DNA of 64,000 bases. Origin: an uncultured Acidobacteriia bacterium (lineage in GTDB: Bacteria > Acidobacteriota > Terriglobia > Bryobacterales > Bryobacteraceae). This document shows, piece after piece, positions 1 through 9,260 of this stretch. A program made the position numbers and the translations under genes. The stretch spans positions 33,106-97,105 of the forward strand of contig CAIKMJ010000069.1 of assembly GCA_903828455.1 (NCBI GenBank), read 5' to 3'. How positions within the stretch are numbered: the first letter of the stretch is position 1; the number at the start of each line of letters is the position of its first letter. The notes beneath the pieces were generated by a model. It was not told where the DNA came from and searched no databases. It was given only the letters and a program-made list of their open reading frames with translations.

Positions 1-2
1 CC

Positions 3-1379
3 TGGGCGCAGGCGGAACTGGGCACGCATACGCGCGCGACAAACGATCCGGTGTTCATTGCCGAAGAGATGCTGGGGCGGCCGACGGACACCACGATTAC
101 GGTGAACGCGTCGGCGGCGAAAGATCTGGAGGTTTATTACGAGTACGGCACCAGGCCGGGGACGTACACGGGCAAGACGGCGGTGACGAAGTTTCCCGCG
201 CATGAAGGCGTGAACGTACTGCTGGACAATCTGAAGTCGAACACGCAGTATTACTACCGGATGCAGTATCGCGAAGCGGGCGCGAAGGCGTACACGGCGC
301 GGGCGGAGCATTCGTTCTGGACGCACCGGCCGCCGGGCAGCACGTACACGTTTGCGGTGCAGTTCGACCCGCATCTGGACGATAACACCGACGATGCGAC
401 GTACAAGCTGAGTCTGCAGAACATGGCGAAGGAGAAGCCGGACTTTCTGATCGATCTCGGCGACAACTTCTTCACCGACAAACTGCGTCCGCCGACGGCG
501 GCAGGCGTTGAGAGCCGGGTGCAGCTGATGCGCTCGTACTACAACATCGTGAACCATTCGACGACGATGTTTCTCGCGCTGGGCGGCCATGAAGGCGAAG
601 CGCCGAAGAATTACGACGGCACGGCGAATAACCTGGCGGTGTGGGACACGATTTACCGGAAGAAGTACATTCCGAATCCGGAACCGAACGGTTTCTACAC
701 GTCGACGGGCAAGGCGGAGCCGTTTATGGGACTGCGCGAGGCGAACTACTCGTGGGAGTGGGGCGATGCGGTGTTCATCATTCTGGATCCGTACTGGAAT
801 CGTTCGGTGCCGCCGGAACAGGGCACGGGCGACTGGGGCATGACGCTCGGCAAGGAACAGTACGACTGGCTGAAGAAGACGCTGGAGACGACGAAGGCGA
901 AGTACAAGTTCGTGTTCTCGCACAGCCTGATTGGCGGGATGAAGACCAGCGGCGGCGGATCGCGCGGCGGCATTGAAGGAGCCAAGTTCCTTGAGATGGG
1001 CGGCTATAACTACGACGGCACGTATGCGTGGGACAAGATGCGGCCGGGCTGGGAGATGCCGATTCATCAGCTGTTCGCCAAGAACAAGGGCACGATCTAC
1101 TTCCACGGCCACGACCATACCTACGTGAAGCAGGATCTGGACGGCGTGGTTTATCAGGCCGGTCCGCAACCGAGCGCGCGGAATACGGAGCTGAACGACC
1201 GGGCCGAAGTTTACAAGTACACGCACGGCACGATTCTGGGCGGCACGGGGTATATCCGCGTGACGGTTTCTCCGGAGAACGTGAAGGTGGAGTACGTGGA
1301 AACGTGGCTGCCGGAGAAGGAAACGGCGAAGCAGAAGAACGGCATGATTGCCGATTCGTACATCATCAAACCGCGTTAA
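3..1379 (+). CDS. Secreted calcineurin-like metallophosphoesterase, 5'-truncated (copy 1 of tandem pair)
   Basis: The reading frame is open to the left edge of the window. The codons before the GTG at 51 align with the mature N-terminus of the next gene (shared HTRATNDPVF), so the true start lies outside. An N-terminal Fn3-like, purple-acid-phosphatase-type domain is followed by a calcineurin-like catalytic domain with FDPHLDD (D-x-H), GDNFF, a FSH histidine and HGHDH. The usual GNHE motif reads GGHE here, so the metal-bridging Asn is replaced by Gly. Its paralogue at 1434 keeps GNHE. It is probably periplasmic or extracellular and acts on phosphoesters, but the substrate is unknown. The missing Asn may lower or change activity. 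Confidence 0.85.
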   Translation, partial: WAQAELGTHTRATNDPVFIAEEMLGRPTDTTITVNASAAKDLEVYYEYGTRPGTYTGKTAVTKFPAHEGVNVLLDNLKSNTQYYYRMQYREAGAKAYTARAEHSFWTHRPPGSTYTFAVQFDPHLDDNTDDATYKLSLQNMAKEKPDFLIDLGDNFFTDKLRPPTAAGVESRVQLMRSYYNIVNHSTTMFLALGGHEGEAPKNYDGTANNLAVWDTIYRKKYIPNPEPNGFYTSTGKAEPFMGLREANYSWEWGDAVFIILDPYWNRSVPPEQGTGDWGMTLGKEQYDWLKKTLETTKAKYKFVFSHSLIGGMKTSGGGSRGGIEGAKFLEMGGYNYDGTYAWDKMRPGWEMPIHQLFAKNKGTIYFHGHDHTYVKQDLDGVVYQAGPQPSARNTELNDRAEVYKYTHGTILGGTGYIRVTVSPENVKVEYVETWLPEKETAKQKNGMIADSYIIKPR

Positions 1380-1433
1380 GGAAAACGCGGTTTCCGAACG
1401 ACGCAGACGGGTTGCAGCTGAGGAGCGGAATAC

Positions 1434-2870
1434 ATGAATAAATGGCAGAAAGTTGCGGTGGGCGTGGCGACGCTGTGCGTTGGCGCGGGCGCGCTGGCGC
1501 AGCAATCGAAGTCGGGCCTCGGGGTACATACGAGGGCGACGAACGATCCGGTGTTCATCGCGCAGGAGTATCTGGGGCGGCCGACGAATTCGTCGATCAC
1601 GATCAACGCCGCGTCGCGCCAGAAGCTCGAAGTGTATTACGAGTACGGCACGAAGCCGGGCGTGTACACGGGAAAGACCGCGACGGCGACGGCAGCGGCC
1701 GGCGAGCCATTCAATATTCTGCTCGACAAGCTGCAACCCAACACGCGTTACTACTACCGGATGCAGTATCGCCAGCCGGGCGCGGCGGCGTTCACCGCGC
1801 GGGCCGAGCACACGTTCATGACGCAGCGGCCGGCGGGGAGCACGTTTACGTTCACGGCGCAGTTCGATCCGCATCTGGACGACAACATTGACGACGAAGC
1901 CTACAAGCTGTCGATGAAGAACATGGCGGCGGATCAGCCGGACTTTCTGATCGACGTGGGGGACAACTTCTTTGTGGAGAAGCTGCACCCGGTAACGAAC
2001 GCGGGGGTGGAGGAGCGCGTGCAGCTGATGCGTTCCTATTACGACATGGTGAGCCATTCGACGTCGCTGTTCCTTGCGATCGGCAACCACGAAGGCGAGT
2101 GGGGCAGACATCTGGACGGGACGGCGAACAATGTGGCGGTGCTGGATACGCTGCAGCGGAAGCGGTACATTCCGAATCCGGTGCCGGATGCGTTTTACAC
2201 GGGCAGCAGCAAGGAATGGCCGCTGGTCGGGGTGCGGCAGGCGAATTATGCGTGGACGTGGGGCGATGCGCTGTTCATTGTGCTGGATCCTTACTGGAAC
2301 CAGCCGGTGGCGCCGGAACTGTCGGGCGACTGGTCGCTGACGCTGGGCCGCGAACAGTATGAGTGGCTGAAGAAGACGCTGGAGACGAGCAACGCGAAGT
2401 ACAAGTTCGTGTTTTCGCACAACCTGATCGGCGGGCTGAACATGAACGGGCCGATGCGGGGCGGCGTGGCGGCGGCGAAGTATCTGGAGTGGGGCGGCTA
2501 CAATCTGGACGACACGTGGGGCTTCGACAAGGCGCGTCCGGGCTGGGCGATGCCGATCCATCAGCTGCTGGTGAAGAACAAGGTGAATATCTTCTTCCAC
2601 GGCCACGATCACATGTACGCGAAGGAAGATCTGGACGGGATTGTGTACCAGGAAGGCCCTCAGCCGGGCGCGATGAATGCGACGCCGGGCAACAACAAGA
2701 GCAACCGGTATAAGTACACCGGGGCGGTTGGCGGCACGGGTTATCTGCGGGTGCGCGTTTCTCCGGAAGAGGCGAAGGTGGTCTTCGTGCAGACGTGGGT
2801 GCCGGCGAAGGAAACGGCGGCGCTGAAGAACGGCATGGTGGGCGCTTCGTATACGGTGAAGCCGAAGTAA
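1434..2870 (+). CDS. Secreted calcineurin-like metallophosphoesterase (copy 2)
   Basis: A 478-residue protein with a signal peptide (about residues 1-22, ending GALA). An Fn3/purple-acid-phosphatase-like N-terminal domain (about 45-135) precedes a metallophosphoesterase domain. All canonical metal motifs are present: DPH 145-147, GD 176-177, GNHE 217-220, SH 328-329 and GHDH 390-393. An AGGAG Shine-Dalgarno at 1421-1425 lies 8 bases before the ATG. It follows copy 1 after 54 bases and is probably co-transcribed. The two copies are highly similar along their whole length, which points to a tandem duplication. Family and fold are clear; the substrate is not. Confidence 0.9.
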   Translation: MNKWQKVAVGVATLCVGAGALAQQSKSGLGVHTRATNDPVFIAQEYLGRPTNSSITINAASRQKLEVYYEYGTKPGVYTGKTATATAAAGEPFNILLDKLQPNTRYYYRMQYRQPGAAAFTARAEHTFMTQRPAGSTFTFTAQFDPHLDDNIDDEAYKLSMKNMAADQPDFLIDVGDNFFVEKLHPVTNAGVEERVQLMRSYYDMVSHSTSLFLAIGNHEGEWGRHLDGTANNVAVLDTLQRKRYIPNPVPDAFYTGSSKEWPLVGVRQANYAWTWGDALFIVLDPYWNQPVAPELSGDWSLTLGREQYEWLKKTLETSNAKYKFVFSHNLIGGLNMNGPMRGGVAAAKYLEWGGYNLDDTWGFDKARPGWAMPIHQLLVKNKVNIFFHGHDHMYAKEDLDGIVYQEGPQPGAMNATPGNNKSNRYKYTGAVGGTGYLRVRVSPEEAKVVFVQTWVPAKETAALKNGMVGASYTVKPK

Positions 2871-2892
2871 AAGCGCATCGCGAGCGGCAGAA

Positions 2893-2931
2893 AAAACGGC
2901 GCCCTTCGGGAGATCCCGGGGGCGCCGTTTT
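2893..2931. terminator. Bidirectional Rho-independent terminator
   Basis: A 12-bp stem (AAAACGGCGCCC / GGGCGCCGTTTT, arms 2893-2904 and 2920-2931) encloses a 15-base loop. It has a T-run on the plus strand and an A-run before it that becomes a T-run on the minus strand. It lies between two converging genes (ends at 2870 and 2950), so it can serve both. Confidence 0.85.
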
Positions 2932-2949
2932 TTCTTGAATACAAACCGG

Positions 2950-5097
2950 TCAGGCGAGGCTGACGCGATCGATCGGCAGCTTGCGGATGGGCTTCTTCGT
3001 GGCGGCGAAAATCGCGTTGACGACAGAGGGGACGACGGAGGGATTGGTGACCTCGCCGGCGCCGCTGGGAGCTTCGGTGCTGGGCACGATGAAGGTTTCG
3101 ATGAGCGGGGTTTCATCGATGCGGTTCATCATGTAGTTGTGGAAGTTGCTTTGTACGGCGCGGCCTTTTTCAAAAGTGATTTCACCTTTGAACGCGGCGG
3201 TGAGGCCGAAGACGATGCCGCCTTCCATCTGCTGCTTCAGGATGGCGGGATTGACGATGGAGCCGAAATCGACCGCACAGACCACGCGGTGCACGCGGGC
3301 CTTGCCGGCGGCGATGGAGACTTCGGCGACGATGGCGACGTAGGCTCCGACGTTGATGCCGACCGAGACGCCGCGGAAATGGCCGGCGGGAAGCTTCGTG
3401 CCCCAGCCGGATTTTTCGGCCGCGATGTTTAAGACGTTGAGCAGGCGCGGCGTCCTGCCGAGCAGGCGGCGGCGGGCTTCGACAGGATCCTTGCCGCCGA
3501 GGGCGCAGAGTTCATCGAAGAAGCATTCGGCGAAGTAGTTGTTCTGGCTGGTGCCGGGGGCGCGCCAGTAGGCGACCGGGACGATGGTGTTGACGTCGCG
3601 GTAATCGATGTAGAGATCGGGAATCTCATAGGAGAGATTACTGAGGCCGTTGACGGCGGTGCCATCGACGCCATCGCGCATCATGCCGAACGAGGGGCAG
3701 GCGATGGAGGCGCGGAGGGCGGAGGGCCAGCCATCGGCGTCGACGCCGCCGGTGAAGGCGGTCTGGGCGCCGGGGCGGTAGTAGTCGTGCTGCATGTCGT
3801 CTTCACGCGAATTGGTGAGTTTCACGGGGACGCGGAAGTGTTTGGCGATCTGGGCGGCTTCGAGGACCCAGTCGAGTTCGCCTTCGCCGCGACGGCCGAA
3901 GCCGCCGCCCATGAAGAGCGAATGGACGTTGACCTTTTCGACGGGCAGGCCGAGTTCCTGAGCGACGACGTTGCGGGTGCTGGTGGGGCTTTGAGTGGAG
4001 GCCCAGACTTCGGCGCCGTCTTCACGCGCATGGACGGTGCAGTTGAGCGGCTCCATCATGGCGTGGGCGAGATAGGGGACTTCGTAAGTGGCGGTGAGTT
4101 TCTTCGCGGCTTTGGCGAGGCCGGCTTCGACGTCGCCGGACTTCTTCACCTGCGCGCCGGTTTCCGAGAGGCGTTTGGTGAAGGTGGCGCCGATGGTGGC
4201 GGTGGAGACGGAGGCGCCTTCGCCTTCATCGAACTTCACGGTGAGCGCCTTGCGGCCCTGCATGGCGGCCCAGGTGTTTTCGGCAATGACGGCGACGCCG
4301 CGGGGCGTCTGAATCACGTCTTTCACGCCGGGGACGGCTTTGGCTTTGGTGGCATCGAAGCTGGCGACTTTGCCGCCGAGGACGGGGCAGCGTTCGAGCG
4401 AAGCATAGAGCATGCCGGGCTGGCGGGCGTCGAGACCGAACTGCGCCTTGCCGGTGACTTTGGCGACGGTGTCGAGCCGCTTGACCGGCTTGCCGACGAT
4501 TTTGAACTGCGAGGGATCCTTGAGTGTGACCGAGTCCGGCACCGGCAGTTTACCGGCGGCTTCGGCGAGGCTGCCGTAGCTGAGACGCGCGCTGGTGGCG
4601 GTGTTGATGACGAAGCCGTTTTCGGCGCGGCACTGCGACCTGGCGACGCCCCACTGATTGGCGGCGGCCTGAAGCAGCATTTCGCGGGCTTCGGCGCCGG
4701 CGCGGCGGAGAGGCTCCCAGGTGGAGCGGACGGCCTGGCTGCCGACGGTGCCCTGGTGGCCGTAGAGCGCGGGATCGACGGGGGCGAAATCGACGCGAAC
4801 CTTCGACCAGTCGCATTCGAGTTCTTCGGCGAGAAGCTGCGAACAGGCGGTGGTGGGACCCTGGCCCATTTCGCTCTTGGTGACGTAGAAGGTGACGCTT
4901 TCGTCGGAGCCGATGTGGATGTAGGCGTTGGGACGATGGGCGGGCGCGGGGGTGCGGCGATCGGGGTTGCCGATCAGTTCCTTTTGCGCATCGGCATCGC
5001 GGGCGGGCAGGACGAGGCCGATGAGGAGGCCGCCCGCCGCACCGAGAAAGCCGCGGCGGGTGAGATCGAAACGAATCGGGTTAGCGGTAGTGCTCAT
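2950..5097 (-). CDS. Molybdopterin-binding subunit of a periplasmic xanthine dehydrogenase/isoquinoline oxidoreductase-type enzyme
   Basis: 715 residues. A twin-arginine signal ([12 protein letters not shown], about residues 13-24) directs folded export. The body is the aldehyde oxidase/xanthine dehydrogenase large subunit. It has a GGGFGRRGE molybdopterin-binding loop and the C-terminal GAGEVTNPS motif, which carries the catalytic Glu of the family. It resembles IorB-type subunits, which hydroxylate N-heteroaromatics or oxidise aldehydes and pass electrons to a [2Fe-2S] partner. That partner is encoded just upstream, and the two genes overlap as ATGA (5094-5097), so translation is coupled. 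No FAD subunit lies nearby, as expected for IorAB-type enzymes that donate to cytochromes. The substrate cannot be read from sequence. Confidence 0.9.
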   Translation of the reverse strand: MSTTANPIRFDLTRRGFLGAAGGLLIGLVLPARDADAQKELIGNPDRRTPAPAHRPNAYIHIGSDESVTFYVTKSEMGQGPTTACSQLLAEELECDWSKVRVDFAPVDPALYGHQGTVGSQAVRSTWEPLRRAGAEAREMLLQAAANQWGVARSQCRAENGFVINTATSARLSYGSLAEAAGKLPVPDSVTLKDPSQFKIVGKPVKRLDTVAKVTGKAQFGLDARQPGMLYASLERCPVLGGKVASFDATKAKAVPGVKDVIQTPRGVAVIAENTWAAMQGRKALTVKFDEGEGASVSTATIGATFTKRLSETGAQVKKSGDVEAGLAKAAKKLTATYEVPYLAHAMMEPLNCTVHAREDGAEVWASTQSPTSTRNVVAQELGLPVEKVNVHSLFMGGGFGRRGEGELDWVLEAAQIAKHFRVPVKLTNSREDDMQHDYYRPGAQTAFTGGVDADGWPSALRASIACPSFGMMRDGVDGTAVNGLSNLSYEIPDLYIDYRDVNTIVPVAYWRAPGTSQNNYFAECFFDELCALGGKDPVEARRRLLGRTPRLLNVLNIAAEKSGWGTKLPAGHFRGVSVGINVGAYVAIVAEVSIAAGKARVHRVVCAVDFGSIVNPAILKQQMEGGIVFGLTAAFKGEITFEKGRAVQSNFHNYMMNRIDETPLIETFIVPSTEAPSGAGEVTNPSVVPSVVNAIFAATKKPIRKLPIDRVSLA

Positions 5098-5564
5098 GCC
5101 TTGCCTCCTTTGAGTTCAACGGCGCGGTGGATGGCTTTGCGGATGTCCTGGTAGGTTCCGCAGCGGCAGATGTTGCCGCGCATGGCGGCATCGATTTCGG
5201 CGTCGGTGGGCTTCGCGCTGGTGGCGAGAAGGGCGGCGGCCTGCATGATCTGGCCGGACTGGCAGTAGCCGCACTGGGGGACGTCGATTTCGATCCACGC
5301 CTTCTGGAGGGGATGGCTGCCATCGGAAGAGAGGCCTTCGATGGTGGTGATCTTTTTACCCTCGACGGTCTTTACGGGAGTGATGCAGGAGCGGACGGCC
5401 TTGCCATCGACCTGGACGGTGCAGGCGCCGCATTGCGCGACGCCGCAGCCGAATTTGGTGCCGGTGAGTCCAAGGACGTCGCGGATCGCCCAGAGCAAGG
5501 GCATTTCGGGAACCGCATCGATGGAATGCGATTCCCCGTTAACCTGCAATTTCAGTGCAGCCAT
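5094..5564 (-). CDS. [2Fe-2S] subunit of the molybdenum hydroxylase
   Basis: 156 residues, normal for the small subunit of IorA/CoxS type. The plant-type ferredoxin cluster motif is [12 protein letters not shown] plus a distal Cys (about residues 40-65). The second C-terminal cluster has CGYCQSGQ and CRCGTY. It carries electrons from the molybdopterin subunit encoded by the overlapping downstream gene. It has no signal of its own, so it presumably travels through Tat with its partner. GGAGG 7 bases before the ATG fixes the start. It is the first gene of a two-gene operon. Confidence 0.92.
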   Translation of the reverse strand: MAALKLQVNGESHSIDAVPEMPLLWAIRDVLGLTGTKFGCGVAQCGACTVQVDGKAVRSCITPVKTVEGKKITTIEGLSSDGSHPLQKAWIEIDVPQCGYCQSGQIMQAAALLATSAKPTDAEIDAAMRGNICRCGTYQDIRKAIHRAVELKGGKA

Positions 5565-5598
5565 GAATGAACCTCCGAAGTTCTATTTTGCGATACCG

Positions 5599-6870
5599 CT
5601 ATTTTTTCAGCCAGGTTTCGGGGACCTTGGCGACGCGGAAGACGGTGTTGTCGGAAACCTTCTTCGCGGTGCTGGCGAAGGGATTGACGTATTCCCAGAC
5701 GATTTCACCGGCGGGCGTGACTTCAAAGAAGCGGCCGTTGGCGCCTTCGCAGACGAGCGTGTTGCCGTTGGGCTGGCGCTGGGCGCTGCTGATGTAGTGG
5801 CTGAAGAAGGTCCAGATGGGGCGGTTGCTCTTTTCGGCCGTGTATTCCCAGACGATCTTGCTGGTCACGGGGTCGACTTCGACGATGCGGGAGTAGAAGC
5901 GGCCTTCGGTGCCGCGGGGATTGTCGCCGATGGTGTTGTTGCCGTTGTCGTAGATCAGGATGTGGCCGGCGCCGGGCAGGCCGGTGGCGATCATGTGGGC
6001 GTTGTGCTGGCCGAGCGTCATGCCGACGATTTTCCAGACGATTTTTTTGCTGTCGCGATCGATGACGGCGACGGTGTTGAGGTGGCGGAAGCTGACGATG
6101 ATGTTGCCGGCTTTAAAGCGGGGGTCGGTGAGGCCGGCGTCCTTCGGGATGAAGCTGGCGCTGTTCATGTGGGCCCAGTCGTAGGCCTTGTGGACGGGCG
6201 GCGCGCCGACGGCGAGCGCCTGGCCGCCGGTGCCCTGGCCGGCGACGGGGTGGCCGGTCATGATCTTCTCTTTGGCGGCCGGGGAGAGTTCGAGATCGTC
6301 GAAGTGGTCGGAGGTCTGCCATTCCCAGACGACCTTGCCGCTCTTGTCGACTTCGATGACGCAGTCGTCCTGAATGGTCTGTTTGGAGATGGCGGGGATG
6401 TTGAGGTCTTTCGAGCAGACGAGCAGGGTGTTGCCGTTGTCCATGCGCTCCATGTCGTGGTGGAGACCGCGCTGGGGATCGGAATATTTCCAGATGGTCT
6501 GGCCGTCCTGACTCATTTCGATGACGCTGTTGGCCGGGAGGGTTTCACCGTACTGATCGGCGGTTGCGGCAGCGGGATTCTTCGAGGGGCTGACGCGGGA
6601 GAGGAGCGTGCCGGAGGCGTTGGGGCGGGTGTAGCCGAGGTCGAGGCGGGGATCGGAGGAGGACCACTTGCGGGCGACCTTGCCGTCGGCGGAGATGGCG
6701 TAGGCGAAGCCGTCGGGCGCACCGAAGATGACGTAGCCGGGCTGAGCGCCGGGCTTGTTGATGATGAGGCCGTTCTGCGAGAGGGTCGGGTAAGCGACGG
6801 CGGCGATGCCGGCGAGCAGCAGGGCGGCGGAGCCGAGGAACAGGGGGCTGCGGAAAGCAGGGATTTTCAT
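5599..6870 (-). CDS. Arylsulfotransferase (ASST)-like beta-propeller protein
   Basis: 423 residues. The ATG at 6870 follows AGGAAGG. Longer upstream reading is possible but runs through a tandem repeat and is not protein-like. An N-terminal hydrophobic segment (about residues 8-30) is an uncleaved anchor or signal. The rest is made of repeated blades of 'G..I.V.D..G.I.W.Y' type (IVEVDPVTSKIVWEY, FFEVTPAGEIVWEY), matching the arylsulfotransferase/PQQ-like propeller family. ASST enzymes move sulfate between phenols in the periplasm, but many acidobacterial members are uncharacterised and may bind other ligands. The catalytic His cannot be assigned with certainty. It lies 29 bases downstream of the iron-sulfur gene and is likely transcribed separately. 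Confidence 0.8.
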   Translation of the reverse strand: MKIPAFRSPLFLGSAALLLAGIAAVAYPTLSQNGLIINKPGAQPGYVIFGAPDGFAYAISADGKVARKWSSSDPRLDLGYTRPNASGTLLSRVSPSKNPAAATADQYGETLPANSVIEMSQDGQTIWKYSDPQRGLHHDMERMDNGNTLLVCSKDLNIPAISKQTIQDDCVIEVDKSGKVVWEWQTSDHFDDLELSPAAKEKIMTGHPVAGQGTGGQALAVGAPPVHKAYDWAHMNSASFIPKDAGLTDPRFKAGNIIVSFRHLNTVAVIDRDSKKIVWKIVGMTLGQHNAHMIATGLPGAGHILIYDNGNNTIGDNPRGTEGRFYSRIVEVDPVTSKIVWEYTAEKSNRPIWTFFSHYISSAQRQPNGNTLVCEGANGRFFEVTPAGEIVWEYVNPFASTAKKVSDNTVFRVAKVPETWLKK

Positions 6871-6885
6871 GACGTTTCCTTCCTG

Positions 6886-6960
6886 GTTGACGTGGTTTTG
6901 GTTGACGTGGTTTTGGGTGGCGCGGTTTTGGGTGGCGCGGAATCGGGTGACGCGGAGCAG
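6886..6960. repeat. Five tandem 15-bp repeats in the leader of the ASST-like gene
   Basis: Units run 6886-6900, 6901-6915, 6916-6930, 6931-6945 and 6946-6960. The first two are identical (GTTGACGTGGTTTTG). The next three diverge stepwise (GGTGGCGCGGTTTTG, GGTGGCGCGGAATCG, GGTGACGCGGAGCAG). The array ends 15 bases upstream of the gene's start codon, so it sits in the 5' leader or promoter. Confidence 0.9.
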
Positions 6961-7125
6961 TGCGTTCAGTAGCATCGATCGGTACGGGGCGCCGGAGTGG
7001 AGTTCAGCGGAACTCCCGGTCCTGGATTTTATCATGATCGCGGGGAGAGGCCGGTGGGCGGGCGGCCCACCGGGCCCCGTGTGTCCCGCGATTCGGGCAG
7101 TCTTCAACGAATGCCGCGACGACCT

Positions 7126-7692
7126 CTATTTCTGCGCCTGCGGGGGGCGAGGTTCGGAAGCGGGCGGAACGAGGTTTTTGATCCGCAGATAAACGACGAG
7201 GCTGCCGTAGATTTCGTTGTTGTGGGCGTAGTTGAGGGTCAGCAGGCCGAGGCGCATGTTGCGGGTCTGGCGGCCGTTTTCCTGCGTGATATCGATCATT
7301 TCGGTGCCTTTGGCATCGGTGAGGCTGCTGTAGACGGCGTCGCAGTAGGCGAAGGCATCGTTGAGCGTCTTCAGGATTTCGGCCTTGGAGGTCAGCTTGT
7401 CAAGGTTGCCCGGGTTGGGATTCTTTTCCCCTTTGGCCTGGGAGCACCACAGGTAGTTAAAAGTAGCGGCGTGCATGAGGTGCTGACCGAAGGTGCGGAC
7501 TTCCGGCTGTGCGCCGGGACGCATGCCGTAGTTTTCTTCGGGCATTTTCTCAGCCGTACGGATGATGTTGTTGCGATTGCCGGTGTAGGCGTTGCGAACC
7601 CAGGAGGACATGGGGTTGGCGGGGTCGAGAGCGGCCTGCTGCTGGGCGTAGAGGCTGGTGGCGAGGAGCAGAGCAATGGCGAGTTTGTTCAT
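7126..7692 (-). CDS. Secreted DinB-fold protein (DinB_2/DUF664-like)
   Basis: 188 residues with a short signal peptide (MNKLAIALLLATSLYA). The remainder is a four-helix DinB-type bundle with conserved His residues: FGQHLMHAA in the first half and LNYAHNNEIYGSL near the C-terminus. In this superfamily such residues form a metal site. Many DinB members are thiol transferases or damage-inducible proteins of unknown role. A secreted form is common in Acidobacteria. It is not DNA polymerase IV despite the name. The function is unknown. Confidence 0.8.
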   Translation of the reverse strand: MNKLAIALLLATSLYAQQQAALDPANPMSSWVRNAYTGNRNNIIRTAEKMPEENYGMRPGAQPEVRTFGQHLMHAATFNYLWCSQAKGEKNPNPGNLDKLTSKAEILKTLNDAFAYCDAVYSSLTDAKGTEMIDITQENGRQTRNMRLGLLTLNYAHNNEIYGSLVVYLRIKNLVPPASEPRPPQAQK

Positions 7693-7791
7693 AAAATTCT
7701 CGTGTCAGTCTAACAGTCGGCGAGCCCGGAGCCAATGGTCTTGCGAGGTTTGAACGGGCGCGGTGTGCGAATCGGCGACAGCTGCGCGTGG

Positions 7792-8481
7792 TTATGGCGC
7801 AATGGCGTAGGTGGCGATGAGCGCGCTCCAGCCGTCGGTGTTCGCGCCGGTCTTCGCAGCCGCATATGCGCCGGTGGAGGAGACGATCCGGTAGCCGTTT
7901 TCGACGCCGCCGGTATCGCCCGAGGAGGTGAACTGTCCGCCGGATTTGAACCCGTCGCTCCAGACGCCCGACGCGGTGTCGTTGCTGGCGTAGCCGATGG
8001 CCGCCCACAGAAACTCATTGGCTTTGGCCGTGATCGGGGTGGATCCCGATGACGGATTGGGGCCGGAGCCTTGCGCGGCAGCGGTCTTGTCGAGCGCGGA
8101 AGGGGCGAGGTTTGTGACCGAGGAGGCGTTAATCGAAAGGTCGCCCACGGTGTGGCTGGCGACGATGTCGCCGGTGCCGCCGCTGGCAATGTAAAGCGAA
8201 AAGCTCTTCGTATAACAGCCGCATTTCCCGTTGGACGAGGCAACATCCTGATGCAGGGCGATTCCGTTCCAGGTGACCGTGGCGTCGTCGCCTTCGTCAT
8301 TGGTGGAGACCAGGAGGGTGTCGCCGGCCTTCAGGGTGACGCCGGATATGGTGAGGCTGCGGACGTCTTCATCGCCGGTTGTGCCGAGGGGGGTCACAAC
8401 GGGCGTCCGGGAAACCTGGCCAATTGCCAGGGGAATGCACAGGCCCGTGATGAGCAGTAGTCTGAGGTAGTGCCGTCGCAT
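7792..8481 (-). CDS. Secreted hypothetical protein
   Basis: 229 residues with a signal peptide (about residues 1-21, ending AIGQ). GGGAGG before the ATG supports the start. The mature part is rich in Ser, Thr, Gly and Asp and looks all-beta. It contains a CGC pair near residue 85 and repeated statements such as TLLVSTNDEGDD and ITAKANEFLWAAIGYAS. This style recalls carbohydrate-binding or lectin-like surface modules, but no family is recognised with confidence. It has no membrane anchor or PEP-CTERM tail. Confidence 0.65.
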   Translation of the reverse strand: MRRHYLRLLLITGLCIPLAIGQVSRTPVVTPLGTTGDEDVRSLTISGVTLKAGDTLLVSTNDEGDDATVTWNGIALHQDVASSNGKCGCYTKSFSLYIASGGTGDIVASHTVGDLSINASSVTNLAPSALDKTAAAQGSGPNPSSGSTPITAKANEFLWAAIGYASNDTASGVWSDGFKSGGQFTSSGDTGGVENGYRIVSSTGAYAAAKTGANTDGWSALIATYAIAP

Positions 8482-8973
8482 AATTCCTCCCTTTGCCGGG
8501 TCGTTCGTACTGGTTGGCGGTGATCGTGTTGCTGGCGGCGATGGACCGGACGCGTTCAGCAGTCGACGGGTTCAATTGGAACATCCGGATCTGAAGGATG
8601 CCTGAATGCGGGCCTGCCGAATTTTATCGAAGACCGGGCCGGGGGGTGATTTTGCCGGGGGCCCGGGTTTGGCAGGTACGGGGGCTGCGGCGCGTCGGGG
8701 ATCATCGACACGAGTCTAATTCATTGCTATATGTTGCGGGCGGTGGACGGGAGGATGAGGTGCGGGGCCAGGAATGAATCGGGGCCGCGACGATCGGATG
8801 GAAGCGTTCTGCGGTTTGAGGCACCTGCTTTTGGTGCAGGTGTTGTCCAAACGACGAGCGATGTTGAGCGCTGCCAACCGAAGCGCATTTCGCAGCGGCG
8901 GGCGTTCGCTGCAAGAATAACGAGAGGCTTCTCAAGCTTCAGCGCGAAATCGCCTGAATTTCGGTGAATTTAT
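8482..8973. other. Intergenic region without a recognisable gene
   Basis: 492 bases between the secreted hypothetical gene and tRNA-Pro. The only structure seen is a 7-bp hairpin (CACCTGC 8822-8828 / GCAGGTG 8836-8842) with no T-run. Short open frames here show no family features. It could hold the promoter of the secreted gene; no clear -10/-35 pair was found. Confidence 0.5.
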
Positions 8974-9050
8974 TGGTCGGGGCGGCCAGATTTGAACCGG
9001 CGACCCCCTGCGCCCAAGGCAGGTGCGCTACCAGGCTGCGCTACGCCCCG
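8974..9050 (-). tRNA. tRNA-Pro (anticodon TGG)
   Basis: Read on the minus strand, it folds as acceptor CGGGGCG/CGCCCCG, D-arm GCGC/GCGC, anticodon stem CCTGC/GCAGG with loop CTTGGGC (anticodon TGG), and T-arm GCCGG-TTCAAAT-CTGGC. The discriminator is A and CCA is encoded (8974-8976). 77 nt in all. Confidence 0.95.
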
Positions 9051-9260
9051 ACATTCGCTGGTTCTTTGATTTTAGACCACTTCGTGCGTTTGCGATACGG
9101 GAGTTGCGGAGCGGGGCGATTCGGCGGGAAGCGCTGCCGTCGGGATCCGGGTACCGGTACAACGATAGTTGAATAGCCGGGTATAACTTTATAGGATCAA
9201 ACCGGCACCTAAAGCTGCATGGATTGCGCAAGCAGGTGCGTGGATCGAGAGGGAGTCGGT

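Noticed and set aside
3787..5154. Long plus-strand open frame opposite the molybdopterin subunit
   Set aside because: It is a Gly/Ala/Asp-rich antisense shadow of a clear gene. Similar long shadows opposite HrpB, acs, GDH-Ctp, AsnS and FtsH were dropped for the same reason.
6871..7107. N-terminal extension of the ASST-like protein
   Set aside because: The extension runs through the 15-bp repeat array and has no signal or domain. The ATG at 6870 has a strong Shine-Dalgarno.
7126..7692. DNA polymerase IV because of the DinB name
   Set aside because: The protein is a small secreted helical bundle of the DinB superfamily and has no polymerase motifs.
8822..8842. Terminator or small RNA from the 7-bp hairpin
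   Set aside because: No T-run follows on either strand and no promoter was seen.
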